64,000 nucleotides of DNA from Pseudopithomyces maydicus (Eukaryota > Ascomycota > Dothideomycetes > Pleosporales > Didymosphaeriaceae), in NCBI GenBank assembly GCA_026873275.1, contig JANTUC010000003.1:2232001-2296000 (forward strand), given 5' to 3'. Positions 32,220 to 44,107 of the stretch are shown here, piece after piece. How positions within the stretch are numbered: position 1 is the stretch's first letter; each line of letters starts with the position of its first letter. Below the pieces are notes generated by a model, which saw nothing but the letters and a program-made list of their open reading frames with translations, searched no databases and had not been told where the DNA came from. The translations under genes and the position numbers were made by a program.

Positions 32220-33629
32220 ATGCCGTCAAAAGGCGTCCTGTGCTCCTCTTATATCGCCGTACCAGGTGTTTCAATCGAATTCTCTGTTCCCAAGAACTCC
32301 ATCACCAAATCGGCTCTCCACATCTACTCGACCGACCATCTTGAGGTAGAGTCCTCCAATCTTCCACACTTCAAATTCACAGGCCGATTCCAATTCACCG
32401 TCCGTCGCGACGGGCGTGACTTGAATTCCCAATGGGTCGACGTCAACAGCCTCACTGGGAAACTCGACGACGGCACGATGAAAAACATGGACCAAACACC
32501 CAGCATCTTCGTTGAGGATCTCGTCATATGCTATGGCTTCTACGATGCAGGACCTGGACTTGCGAGCCTACCCAAACAGCATCTCTGCTATGTGACAGTG
32601 ACGCGGAACCTGGAAAACTGGATGAAAGACGTGCTATCCCAAAATCAAGATATCTCGAACAAAAAGTTCAACCGTGTGGTTCTCCCCGCTGCACACGATA
32701 TCGGAATGAACAACATGGAGATACCCACGAGGTTACTGCAGCATGCGGGGGCCGGGGTCATCAAAGAAGTCCTTGGGCGAAACCTACCACATGTTTTCGA
32801 CATCATCAACAAAGTTGGTGACGGGGCTGTCAACCGGATCGCACCAGACATCATCCGCGCGCTGGCCATAACCCAGAAAGACAGCCTTGACACGATCCTC
32901 AAGATTGGCGCCCGCTACTTCGAGTTCCGCCCTGCAAAGTGCCACCGCCAGCTCCAAAAGATCTCGGGTATAGAAGACAAGTTGTACTTTCAACACGGCG
33001 CCATCCCAGGAATGGCGTACAAGGACTTCCTCAGATCAATCGTGGACTTTCTATCGCAGCACCGCGAAGAAATTGTCGTCGTTCAGAATCGTTGGGACGG
33101 TGTGCCTGGCGAGTGTCCTCGACCCAGCAACGAGGATCTCCAGAACGAGCTGAAGGAGGTACTGCAGGGCAAAGATGTCCAAGTTGGGAACCAAGACGAT
33201 ATGATGAGAAAAAGCATCCGTGAGCTGAGGAACGAGAAGAAGCGTCTGATTGTCTTGCAAAATGCGAATCAGGTATCCAACTATGACGATGCGGCAAATG
33301 CGACGCTGAACGGAGATTCGATGGTCGATAAGCTCAATGAAATGTCAAAGAATCCGCCCAAGGGGCATCCGATCACGTTGCTGCAGTGCCAGGCTACAGC
33401 GACGAATATAAAGGATGTTATTATTACGTCGGTAGTCGATAACGATGTTAGTACCAGTCCCATTTTGGCGACCAAACCAGTTTGCGATGGTAAGTTACTT
33501 CCGTTGTTGAGAGGCGAGTGTGGGAGGTGTTTGACGAAGGAAGATGGCTTGGTTATTTTACTGAATGACTTCTTTGATGGAGCAACGACAGATGTTGCAA
33601 TCGAGATGTGTAAGGAAAGGCTGAGATAG
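32220..33629 (+). CDS. PI-PLC X-domain-like phosphodiesterase
   Basis: Single exon, 469 aa from the ATG at 32220; an in-frame ATG at 32154 would add 22 residues. PLC-like phosphodiesterase motifs are visible: VLPAAHDIGMNN with the first catalytic His at about residue 159, LKIGARYFEFRP, and LYFQHGAIPG with the second His at about 259, then EEIVVVQNRWDG. The N-terminal 140 residues form a separate beta-rich region (GVLCSSYIAVPGVSIEFS) I cannot name. There is no signal peptide. Fungal and bacterial members of this superfamily cleave or bind phosphoinositides or related diesters; substrate unknown. Confidence 0.8.
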   Translation: MPSKGVLCSSYIAVPGVSIEFSVPKNSITKSALHIYSTDHLEVESSNLPHFKFTGRFQFTVRRDGRDLNSQWVDVNSLTGKLDDGTMKNMDQTPSIFVEDLVICYGFYDAGPGLASLPKQHLCYVTVTRNLENWMKDVLSQNQDISNKKFNRVVLPAAHDIGMNNMEIPTRLLQHAGAGVIKEVLGRNLPHVFDIINKVGDGAVNRIAPDIIRALAITQKDSLDTILKIGARYFEFRPAKCHRQLQKISGIEDKLYFQHGAIPGMAYKDFLRSIVDFLSQHREEIVVVQNRWDGVPGECPRPSNEDLQNELKEVLQGKDVQVGNQDDMMRKSIRELRNEKKRLIVLQNANQVSNYDDAANATLNGDSMVDKLNEMSKNPPKGHPITLLQCQATATNIKDVIITSVVDNDVSTSPILATKPVCDGKLLPLLRGECGRCLTKEDGLVILLNDFFDGATTDVAIEMCKERLR

Positions 33630-34647
33630 TTGCTTCATCGTTTGATGTTAAAGTAAATGCTGGAATACCTTGGTAGCTTGCTACATAGTTATGCCAGGTC
33701 GGCACTATCGACACGATTAATGACTGAACCGAGCATGAACAGTAGTAAGGAGAGACGACTTGAATAACATGTGCGAGGATACATATCATGTGTGAGCCTG
33801 TTGTCTTGGACGATGTTTGTAACGTCCGTGGTTGGGCGGGCGGGCGACGGGCGGGCGCTCTCTCGATCACATGACTTACGACTGTCCACGGGTCAGGCTC
33901 CAATAGTACTCCAGAATAATAAGTTTGTACAACCTCGCCACCAAACACGGACTATGTATTTCCAAAAGAGATTAACTACCCCCTACGAGCCGCAGTACCC
34001 GCTTACCGCATCGTACGGAATTATTATTGTCTTGGCGATATCGTAGATCGATCGGGGGTCGTGAGGCTCGGTCTTCTCGAGATGCCGACGCGAGGCTGTT
34101 TTTGACGATTACAAGCGTCCCATGGCGTCACACTCCACAGTCCGTGTTGGGTATCGAAAGCTTAAGCGATTTTCCTGAGGCTCGTCCCGCGGACTGGCCC
34201 CATACACCTTGTACGAAAGTGCGTGGCTGCATGTGTCCGAAACAATTTATGGTAATGACATCAACACTTTCTCATCGCCAAGATATCCTATCAGACAAGG
34301 GGATGGCACCACAATCGCGTGGTAGAATGGAGACGTCAGGGAAAACGTGGGTTCTTCTAGGTGGTAGATTTCGTAGGCTTTCGCTTTTCAATTTTAACTT
34401 GCACGACACTACTCGTGCAGTTCCACTTGGAGAGGTTTACGTTACCAGCGCCGTGGTACGACCAAGGGTTTCGCACACTTCACTTCTTATCAGTTGAGCG
34501 TAGCGATTTTTCGATACTTTAGTTAATACGTACGACATTACCTAAGTAAGAACTTCCGGAACTGCTATTGTTATGTTGTTCGCCCTTGAACAACTACGTA
34601 CTTGAAGTCATTGTACTCACTATTAACAGTCCGGCTATCCTTTTATT
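33630..34647. other. Promoter region of the PDR transporter
   Basis: About 1 kb. Open frames on both strands are short and lack motifs. No repeat or element recognised. Confidence 0.4.
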
Positions 34648-37600
34648 ATGGACCGGCCAACCCCACACCTCGATGAGATCCCGGGTGGATGGATAGATAC
34701 GCCTGCAGATCCCAGTAGGGTACAATCGTACATTGGCTCTCGAATAAACGAAAATAGTCAGCCAGACCCACTCACGAATGCTCCAAGTCAACCATCGTCT
34801 TCAAGTTTGAGCACAGCTGTACCGTCGCCTGGTAATGAAAGACCACCGGTTAGTACCGAGCCCGGGGATCTCGAGAAGCCTCGACGTGAGTCGATTGCAT
34901 CATCCCTTAGCTCGAACTCCTTGTCATCTTCATCAGAAGAAGAAGATGGCTTTGTCGCAGTCAAGGCACCCGAGCGACCTCGATTACAGAGTAATGGCTC
35001 AAAGCCCATGACTGAGGATGACTTATTCCGCTCGTTATCCAAGCGCAGAACGAGCACGCTCCAGCGTTCGGCAACCGATAGGACAGCATCTGAAAGTGAT
35101 GATGAGCAAGAAGAGATCAACAGACTCATGTCACGTATGTTCGGGCGGACAAGGCAAGAGTCGTCAGAGGAGGAAAAGACAAGGCATAGCGGAGTTGTGT
35201 TCAAGAACTTGACTGTGAAAGGTACGTAATCTACAAACTAAATTGAGCTATGCAGCCTAATGCGGTACTGCCAACGCTGGAATAGTAATCCAATCTAAGA
35301 AGGCATGAAGTGAGTTCACTTTAGCTAATAAACTCTCGAATATCTAGGTATGGGTGTCGGTGCTGCATTGCAACCGTCTGTTGGCGACGTCTTTCTAGGC
35401 CTTCCTCGCCTATTTAAAAATCTTGTCACCAAAGGGCCACGAAAAGCCGCTGGCAAGCCTCCTGTACGTACCATCATCGATGACTTCTCCGGATGCGTTA
35501 AGCCAGGACAAATGCTGCTTGTACTAGGCCGGCCAGGAGCCGGTTGTTCGACATTTCTGAAGATACTGGGAAACCAAAGATTTGGCTACGAAGATATCAG
35601 TGGTGAGGTCACGTATGGAGGAACGGATGCAGAAGAAATGAGGAAGAAGTTTCGCAGCGAGGTTTTGTACAACCCAGAGGATGATCTTCACTACGCAACG
35701 CTCAAAGTCAAAGACACTCTTAGGTTTGCACTCAAGACAAAAACGCCAGGCAAGGCTTCCAGAAACGAGGGAGAGTCTCGGAAGGATTATGTCAATGAAT
35801 TTCTTCGGGTAGTGTCGAAATTGTTTTGGATCGAGCATACCATGGACACGAAAGTAGGCAATGAGTTGATACGGGGGTCTCTGGTGGCGAGAAGAAGCGT
35901 GTTAGCATCGCCGAAGCGATGATCACCAAGGTGAGTAAAAATGTCGCGTACATGTCATCATGTCCGAGGATTGCTAACACGAAACATAGGCATCGGTGCA
36001 GAGTTGGGACAACTCCACACGCGGATTAGATGCCAGCACTGCATTAGAATATGCCTCCAGTTTACGATCGCTTACCAACATGGCTCACATATCGACCGCA
36101 GTTGCTTTGTATCAGGCCGGCGAATCGCTTTACGACCTCTTCGATAAAGTTCTGCTCATTCACGAAGGTCACTGCTGTTACTACGGCCCTGCAGACAACG
36201 CCGTCAAGTATTTCAAGCGTCTTGGATTTGTGCAGCCTGACCGATGGACTTCGGCTGATTTCATCACCTCTGTCACCGACGAAAACGAACGACATGTCAA
36301 GGAAGGTTGGGAAGACAGAATTCCTAGGTCTGGTGCGCAGTTCGCCAAAATGTTTGCAGACAGTAAGCAGCATCAGAACAACCTCGCCGAGATCGAGGAA
36401 TTCGAAAGAGAGACGAAACGCTTGGTCGAAGAACGTCAAGCGGCAATGTCGAAAGCCACCAAGAAGAAGAACTTTACCTTACCATTCCACAAGCAAGTGA
36501 TTGCGTGTACCTCTCGTCAAGCCAAGGTCATGCTTGGTGACCCTCAATCACTGTTCGGTAAATGGGGAGGCGTTCTCTTCCAAGCTCTCATCATTGGTTC
36601 GCTATGTTACGATCTGCCCAAGACGGCAGCCGGAGTATTTCCTCGCGGCGGTGTCCTCTTCTACATGTTGCTCTTGAACGCTCTCCTTGCTCTTGCGGAG
36701 CTTACCGCCGCCTTTGAGTCTCGACCTGTCCTCCTCAAACACAAGAGCTTCTCTTTCTACCGACCCGCTGCATATGCCATTGCGCAGACCTTGATCGACG
36801 TCCCACAAGTCCTAGTACAAGTGTTTATTTTCGATGTTGTCGTATACTTCATGTCAAACCTGCAGCGTACCGCGTCTCAGTTTTTCATCTCCCTGTTATT
36901 TCTCTGGATTATCACGATGACGATGTACTCATTCTTCCGAGCTATTGGATCTTTGGTCGGCTCGCTGGATGTCGCGACAAGAATTACTGGTGTGGCTATC
37001 CAAGCTCTCGTGGTCTACACCGGTTATTTAATTCCGCCAAGCAAAATGCATCCGTGGTTCTCGTGGATCCGATGGGTGAACCCTGTTCAGTATGGCTTCG
37101 AGGCACTGCTGGCCAACGAGTACTACAACCTAGAAGTCCAATGTGTTCCGCCGTACATTGTGCCCGATGTCCCGGGAGCGGATAGTCGGTATCAGTCTTG
37201 CGCTATCCAAGGAAGTACCCCTGGATCTCTTACGGTCAACGGCGCAGAATACATATCAGTCGCCTACCAATACTCACGCAGCCATCTATGGAGAAATTTC
37301 GGCTTCATCTCCGCATTCCTCATCTTCTTTGTAGCCCTTACAGCCATCGGTATGGAGTTACAGAAGCCGAACAAAGGTGGTGGTGCTGTCACTATCTACA
37401 AAAGAGGTCAGGTCCCCAAGACGGTTGAGAAAGCTATGGAAGTGAAGGCCCAGCCTAGTGACATTGAAAATGGCAAGGCGGAAGCAGTGTCGAATGATGT
37501 AGAGAAAAGTGAGAGCAACGAAGTTGAAGGAGTGGCCAAAAACGAAACCATTTGTAAGTCAAGATGGTTACACCGTTCTTGATGTTTTGAATCAAGCCAA

Positions 37601-39801
37601 CGTTGGTTGCGGAAGCAGTCCGATACATTGTCCATCGATGTGCAGAAGGTTCTAACTTAAACTCCAGTTACTTGGAAAAATGTCACGTATACGATTCCTT
37701 ACGAAAAGAGCGAGCGAAAGCTCCTTGATGATGTTCAAGGCTACGTCAGACCTGGCAAGCTGACTGCACTAATGGGAGCATCAGGAGCCGGCAAAACCAC
37801 GTTGTTAAACACATTAGCACAGCGTATTAACTTTGGAGTCGTTCGAGGTGACTTCCTAGTCGATGGACGGCCACTCCCATTGTCTTTCCAACGTTCCACT
37901 GGGTTTGCTGAGCAAATGGATGTACACGAGTCGACAGCAACAGTCCGTGAGGCCCTACGGTTTTCGGCTAAGCTACGACAACCCAAAGAAGTCCCTCTTC
38001 AAGAAAAATACGACTATGTTGAGAAGATTCTTGACTTGTTAGAAATGCAAGACATTGCCGGCGCAGCAATTGGCGTTCCGGGATCGGGATTGAATCAAGA
38101 ACAGCGCAAGCGTGTTACTATAGGTGTTGAACTTGCAAGTAAACCCGAACTACTGATGTTCTTGGATGAGCCGACTTCTGGGCTTGACTCGGGCGCTGCT
38201 TTCAATATAGTGAGGTTTTTGCGCAAGTTGGCAGATGCTGGGCAAGCTATTCTCTGCACGATCCATCAGCCATCGTCAGTCCTGTTCGAACATTTCGACC
38301 AACTGCTACTTCTTAAATCAGGTAAGTCATCTGATTAGACGATGTGTGGAACTCAGACCGTGGCAAGGGCATATTGGGCAAGAACTACCCGCTAACACCG
38401 TCGCAGGAGGACGTACTGTATATTTTGGCGAACTTGGCCATGACAGTCGCACGCTCATCGACTACCTAGAACGCAATGGGGCTAAGAAGTGTACACCAAA
38501 AGAAAATCCGGCCGAATACATGCTAGAAGCCATTGGTGCCGGTGACCCCAACTACAAGGGCAAGGATTGGGGTGACGTCTGGGCGTCTTCTACGGAAAAC
38601 GAGAAACTAGGCCAGGAGATCCAGGAGATCATCTCGAGTCGTCGAGAAGCGGCGAAAGACGAAACGCGTGACGACAGACAATATGCCATGCCGTTGATAA
38701 GCCAGCTCACCACCGTCATCCACCGCAGCTTCGTGCAAATGTGGAGAGACCCGCCCTATGTGATAGGGCTGACCATGTTGCACATCATCACCGGTCTGTT
38801 CAACGGCTTCACCTTTTGGCATCTTGGCAATAGCCAGATCGACATGCAATCACGTCTCTTCTCCACCTTTATCACGCTGACGATCTCCCCGCCGCTGATT
38901 CAGCAATTGCAGCCTCGCTTCATACGCCTTCGAGGAATATACTCATCGCGCGAAGGTAGCGCGAAGATTTATTCCTGGCCTGCATTCGTCTGGGGTGCTA
39001 TCCTCAGCGAGCTTCCTTACCGAGTGGTTGCTGGAACAATATACTGGTGCTGCTGGTATTGGACTACTTGGTTCCCTCGTGACACTTACACGTCGGTTAG
39101 TGTCTGGCTGTTCATGATGGTATTCGAAGTGTACTATCTGGGGTTCGGACAGGCGATAGCTGCGTTCGCACCCAACGAGCTCCTAGCTTCGTTGTTGGTG
39201 CCGCTGTTCTTCACATTTATCGCAGGATTCTGTGGTGTTGTTGTACCTTATGCCGCACTACCCACCTTCTGGCAGAGTTGGATGTATTGGTTGACCCCAT
39301 TTCATTACCTCCTCGAAGGCTTTCTGGCCTTGCTGGTTAGGGGTCAGCCAATTGAGTGCGATACTAACGAGCTGGCCATCTTCCCGCCGCCACCTGGGCA
39401 GAGCTGCGAGTCTTATGCAGGTGGGTTCGCCGAGCAAACTGGTGGATATGTGCGGACGCAGCCGAGTGGGGATTGTGGCTTCTGTCAGTACGCAACGGGC
39501 GATGCATTTGCGGCTTCTTTCAACGTATTTGAGAAGAACATATGGTCAGTGATTCAAGTCCTCTCTACCCAACGGCGAGCAACGTCACAAGAAATATAGA
39601 CTTTGGACGACACAAAGCTAATTTGTCAATAGGCGCGATTTTGGCATCATGTGGATCTTCGTCTTTTTCAACTTCACGGTTGTGTTCATGTGCACATGGC
39701 TTTACTTGGGAGGTGCTCGCAAGGTCAAGGCTTTGTTCAGCCCGAAGGACGGCAAGGAAACGAGGGAGACGAAGAGGAGACAGAAAGGGGACAATGCCTA
39801 G
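34648..39801 (+). CDS. PDR-type ABC transporter (ABCG, SNQ2-like)
   Basis: Full-size plasma-membrane drug pump with (NBD-TMD)2 order. Exons 34648-35221, 35348-35930, 35990-37553, 37668-38321, 38407-39544 and 39633-39801 give 1560 aa. NBD1: GRPGAGCSTFLK (Walker A with the fungal Cys), then the signature SGGEKKRVSIAEA and WDNSTRGLDAST. NBD2: GASGAGKTTLLN, LNQEQRKRVTIGVEL and LMFLDEPTSGLDS. Two six-helix domains follow the NBDs. GVGAALQPSVGD before NBD1 is SNQ2-like. One base is missing in the G run 35873-35877; family members read ELIRGVSGGE, and without it exon 2 would stop early. The first 190 residues are Ser/Glu rich and probably phosphorylated. Such pumps export azoles and plant or fungal toxins. 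Confidence 0.93.
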
Positions 39802-41248
39802 ACAAAGGCGCAGCACAGCATGGCAGGCTTTGGTTTCCATTAGCTCATAGCGGTCCGCGGCCGGCCGAATCCACCCGAAGAGTGAGCGTCCAACAATCAA
39901 GCTGGGGCTACACGTCGGGTCTTCTCCACAGTATGATTGCAGTGATTAATTGTTTGTGGAGCGTGTTCTGGTTTACATGTGGTAAAGGGTGGATGCGGGC
40001 CAAAGGTAGTTTGCTCGGGATGTCGAGTAGCGTAGGGCTCGTGTAGGGGAAGGGAGTGGAGCAGTGATGTGACGGCTAAGCATCGAGACAATCTAATGCC
40101 GCAATGGAGTGGTGCAAACGGTCGGCTGGGCATGTCCCGACTCCACGTTTGGCACCTGCATGCGGGCTGCACCCGCGCGAATTTCCAGCATCAACCCCCG
40201 GGTCGGTAGCCTGTGGACACGGGGATAGCTATCAGCACTTTGCAAATTGAGAGGGATTGACCAAGGGTCCCGAGGCAGCAGCGCAGGTGCTGGCGCGGCC
40301 ACGGGCTCGCTCGGCTTTGGATTGTCGCAGGTGATGGCCACTCCGGCTGCCCGAGGTAGAGAGCATCGTGGAGTGCCTAGATCGAGACAGCATGCGATCA
40401 TAGCTGCAGGGGTGTGCCTTGGCGCGAGCGAAGAGGAACCGGAACTGGCGATGCTGAGGCTGCGTGTTGGACATGCGTTGCGGGTCGCGGGCCACGGTTC
40501 GGTAGATGGGTGGCAGCAGGAGGGAGGGACTCGGAGGGAGGGCTGTGCGGCAGCCGTGTGTCGCCAGCGGCTGAGGGAGCACGAGCTGAGGCTTTTTTTT
40601 CTCCTGCGTCTCCCACAGACTGGCAGCCCTGGAGAGGTCACAGGGAGCACAGGCGGGCGCCACAGGGCCGAGACGAAATGCACGGGCGAGTCTTGTGTCT
40701 TGCCTTGTGTGGGGTTTGGCACCCGCTTCCGGCCCAACGTCATTCTTCGCGGGTTCCCCACACAACAAAGCAGCGCAGTCCACGGCCCAGCACAGTTCGT
40801 CCATCGCGCCGCCAGCACCCTCGGAGCGTCTAGCCGCAAGTCGTCGCCTGCAGCAGAGGCGCGCTGAGCAACGACTCCGTTGCCTGTACGGTCGACACTG
40901 ACAGCGCAGGCGGTGCCCAGGCGGTGGTTCTGCGCGTCATGTGAGGTGGTGACCTCGGCCATGACATCGTCTTGACACGCCTTCGCAGCGCAGATCCGGG
41001 TCGGGGCCATGGGTGTTTGCATTCTTTCACGTCTGCTCGGGGCGAGCATAAAGGCGCTGGCGCTGGCTACGCGTGGCCGGGCGCCTTCACCACCGCCCCT
41101 GCCTTTCCCGAGCATCGCAACCGCTTTCCGAGTATTCCCGTGCACAGCTGCTAACAAGAACTACACACGCACTCAGCCCAATCAGCACCGCCCGCATCCC
41201 AGTCTAGTCCCCGGTCTCAAACATTGGAACTTGGGCTCGCTCGTCACG
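39802..41248. other. PEP carboxykinase promoter region, GC-rich
   Basis: 1.4 kb. Several long frames on both strands (for example 40093-41157 minus) result from GC richness; they are Pro/Arg/Ala rich with no domain. I found no CGG-N7-CCG AcuK/AcuM-type site on reading, though I could not scan exhaustively. Confidence 0.4.
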
Positions 41249-43464
41249 ATGGAATATAAAGCCACCCAGGAACCCCTCATCCGAACAGCAAGCCCCGCGC
41301 CTTTGGCCCAAGACTTTGCCCGTCAGCAGGTGTCCAAACAGCAGCGTTCCAACTACCACTCGTCCTCGATTGCCTCCCACGTCTCTCGCACCATGGTGTC
41401 CCAAAGCGTCAACAAGACAGGCCTGCACCCGGCCGGTGTCCAGTGAGTGAAGCCGTTCCTGCCGACGGCCAGTGGCTCTGCCGTCGTATCATGCCAGTCT
41501 TACCCGCTAACATTGCTGCTCCCCCAGGCCGTCAAAGCAAGATCACACCGAGATCGAGGAGGAGCTCCACGACCGGGCACACATCGACTACGACCGTGTT
41601 GCCATTGTGCGTCCCCAACGACACCCTCCTCGATCAGCTGCCATGGCTAACATGCTCCCCAGGTCGCCAATCCCTCAGTGGCAGCCCTGTACGAAGATGC
41701 CTTGGTCTACGAGTCTGGCTCGGCCATCACATCAACTGGTGCCCTCTCCGCGTATTCGGGAGCCAAGACTGGACGTTCGCCGTCAGACAAGCGAATCGTG
41801 GAGGAGGATTCCTCCAAGAAGGAGGTCTGGTGGGGCCCCGTGAACAAGCCAATGTCGACTGATGTAAGACGCTCTTCTTTTCTTGTCCCGTTCCTCGCCG
41901 GCCTGGCTGCTCTGGGGGCGTTTCGCGCAGTGGGCCAGACGTAATCCAGATGGGTGCGCTAGCCGACTGTGGTGGAGCGCTGCCGAGCATCCTTGCAAGC
42001 CCTCCTGCACGCCCCGTTGCCCCGCATCGCCTCTCCTGCACACTCCCAAATTGCGGAAATCCCTCACGTGGGGTCGTCCACACGCCGTGCTGACCCTTGT
42101 CCCAGGTCTGGCGAATCAACCGCGAGCGCGCCATCGACTACCTCAACACCCGCAACCGCATCTACGTCGTCGATGGCTTTGCCGGCTGGGACGAGCGCTA
42201 CCGCATCCGCGTGCGCGTCGTCTGCGCCCGCGCCTACCATGCCCTGTTCATGCGCAACATGCTCATCCGGCCCTCCAAGGACGACCTCGAGCACTTCCAC
42301 CCCGACTATGTCATCTACAACGCCGGTGCCTTCCCTGCGAATCGCTACACCGCCGGCATGACCTCGTCCACCTCCGTCGCCATCAACTTTGCCGAGAAGG
42401 AGATGGTCATCCTCGGCACCGAGTACGCTGGTGAGATGAAGAAGGGAATCTTCACCGTCCTCTTCTACGAGATGCCCGTCAAGCACAACGTCCTCACCCT
42501 GCACTCCTCCGCAAACGAGGGCAAGAACGGAGACGTTACCGTCTTCTTCGGCCTGTCGGGTACTGGTAAGACCACCCTCTCTGCCGATCCCAAGCGCGCT
42601 CTGATCGGTGACGATGAGCACTGCTGGAGCGACAAGGGTGTCTTCAACATCGAGGGTGGCTGCTACGCCAAGACCATTGGGCTCTCCGCCGAGAAGGAGC
42701 CTGACATCTTCGGTGCCATCCGCTTTGGAGCCATCCTGGAGAACGTCGTCTTCGACCCCACCACCCGTGTCGTTGACTACGACGATGACACCCTCACCGA
42801 GAACACCCGTTGCGCCTACCCCATCGAGTACATCGAGAACACCAAGATTCCCTGCATCTCAGACAAGCACCCCAAGAACATTGTGCTGCTTACCTGCGAC
42901 GCTCGCGGTGTCCTGCCGCCCATCTCCAAGCTGAACAAGGAGCAAACCATGTACCACTTCATCTCCGGATACACCTCTAAGATGGCGGGTACCGAGCAGG
43001 GTGTGACTGAGCCCCAGGCTACCTTCTCCTCGTGCTTCGCCCAACCCTTCTTGGCTCTGCACCCCATGCGCTACGCCAAGATGCTCGCCGAGAAGATCGA
43101 GGAGCACAAGGCTGACGCCTGGTTGCTCAACACCGGTTGGGTCGGTGCGGGAGCTACCACCGGTGGCAAGCGTTGCCCCCTCAAGTACACCCGCGCCATT
43201 CTCGATGCCATCCACTCGGGCGAGCTCGCAAAGGTCGAGTACGAGACCTACGACACGTTCGGTCTCTCCGTGCCCAAGACATGTCCCAACGTTCCCGACG
43301 AGCTGCTCAACCCCGCCAAATCATGGAACGGTACTGCCGACTTCAAGGGCGAAGTCGAGAAGCTCGGCAAGCTCTTCATGGAGAACTTCAAGAAGTACGA
43401 GGATGAGTCGACGCCGGAGGTGCTCAAGGCCGGCCCTCACGTATGCTGCTGCCCCAAGCACTAG
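41249..43464 (+). CDS. acuF: ATP-dependent phosphoenolpyruvate carboxykinase
   Basis: Converts oxaloacetate to PEP, the key step of gluconeogenesis. Exons 41249-41442, 41528-41606, 41663-41863 and 42106-43464 give 610 aa. Signature features: SAYSGAKTGRSPSDKR, LGTEYAGEMKKG, the kinase P-loop FFGLSGTGKTTLSAD, DDEHCW, and ENTRCAYPIEYI. The ~50-residue stretch before VNKTGLHPAGVQ is a disordered Ser/Gln-rich N-terminus. The start at 41249 was chosen because upstream in-frame residues are low complexity. Expression in this family is normally induced by acetate and repressed by glucose. Confidence 0.97.
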
Positions 43465-44107
43465 ACCCTTCATCGATGCTGCGTTCTGCATGGTCATCAT
43501 CACGAGGGTTTCTTCTTACATTCTGACAGACTGGCTCTTAACCAAAAGCTTTTCCTAGCCGTTACTCATACGCACTACGGTCGACGCCCATGTCGACTCG
43601 TCGGAGCTTAACGATTTTCCTACGTCTTTTTGCAATCATACCATTTCTGTTTGCCTGGTAGCTATTTTCTGCACTGTATATTGCTTTTGCAAGACCTGTC
43701 ATGGTCCTGTGTATTCATTGAGCCGCTGTGGAGCTAGGAAGGAGACGATAATCGAAGGTGCTTTATGTGCCGCTTGGATATATGGATGGGATGTTGGATA
43801 GTGAGCGAGAGGGCAACATTTCGTCGGCGTTGAATTTGCTATTTGACTGCATCGAGTGATATATATTGCGGCGGATTAAAGAGGAAGGGTATATAGCAAG
43901 TGCGAATGAATCCTCACTATCTTCTTTTTTTAACATTTTGAACATGTTCGTGCTGATACTACTTGGTAACTGTCGGATGTAACACAAGACTATGGAATAA
44001 CATGGTACTAATTCATTGGAAAGCGACGCGTATAGTATTTTCAGTGTCGTTCATTCATGATTCTACCCTGGGCTAATTCTTCTCCGTCTATCTACTTCCT
44101 CCCCACC
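43465..44107. other. Convergent intergenic region
   Basis: 3' flanks of acuF and the TAPT1-like gene; nothing else recognised. Confidence 0.4.

Noticed and set aside
40093..41157. 354-codon frame on the minus strand
   Set aside because: Arg/Pro/Ala-rich with no domain, in GC-rich promoter sequence; typical chance frame.
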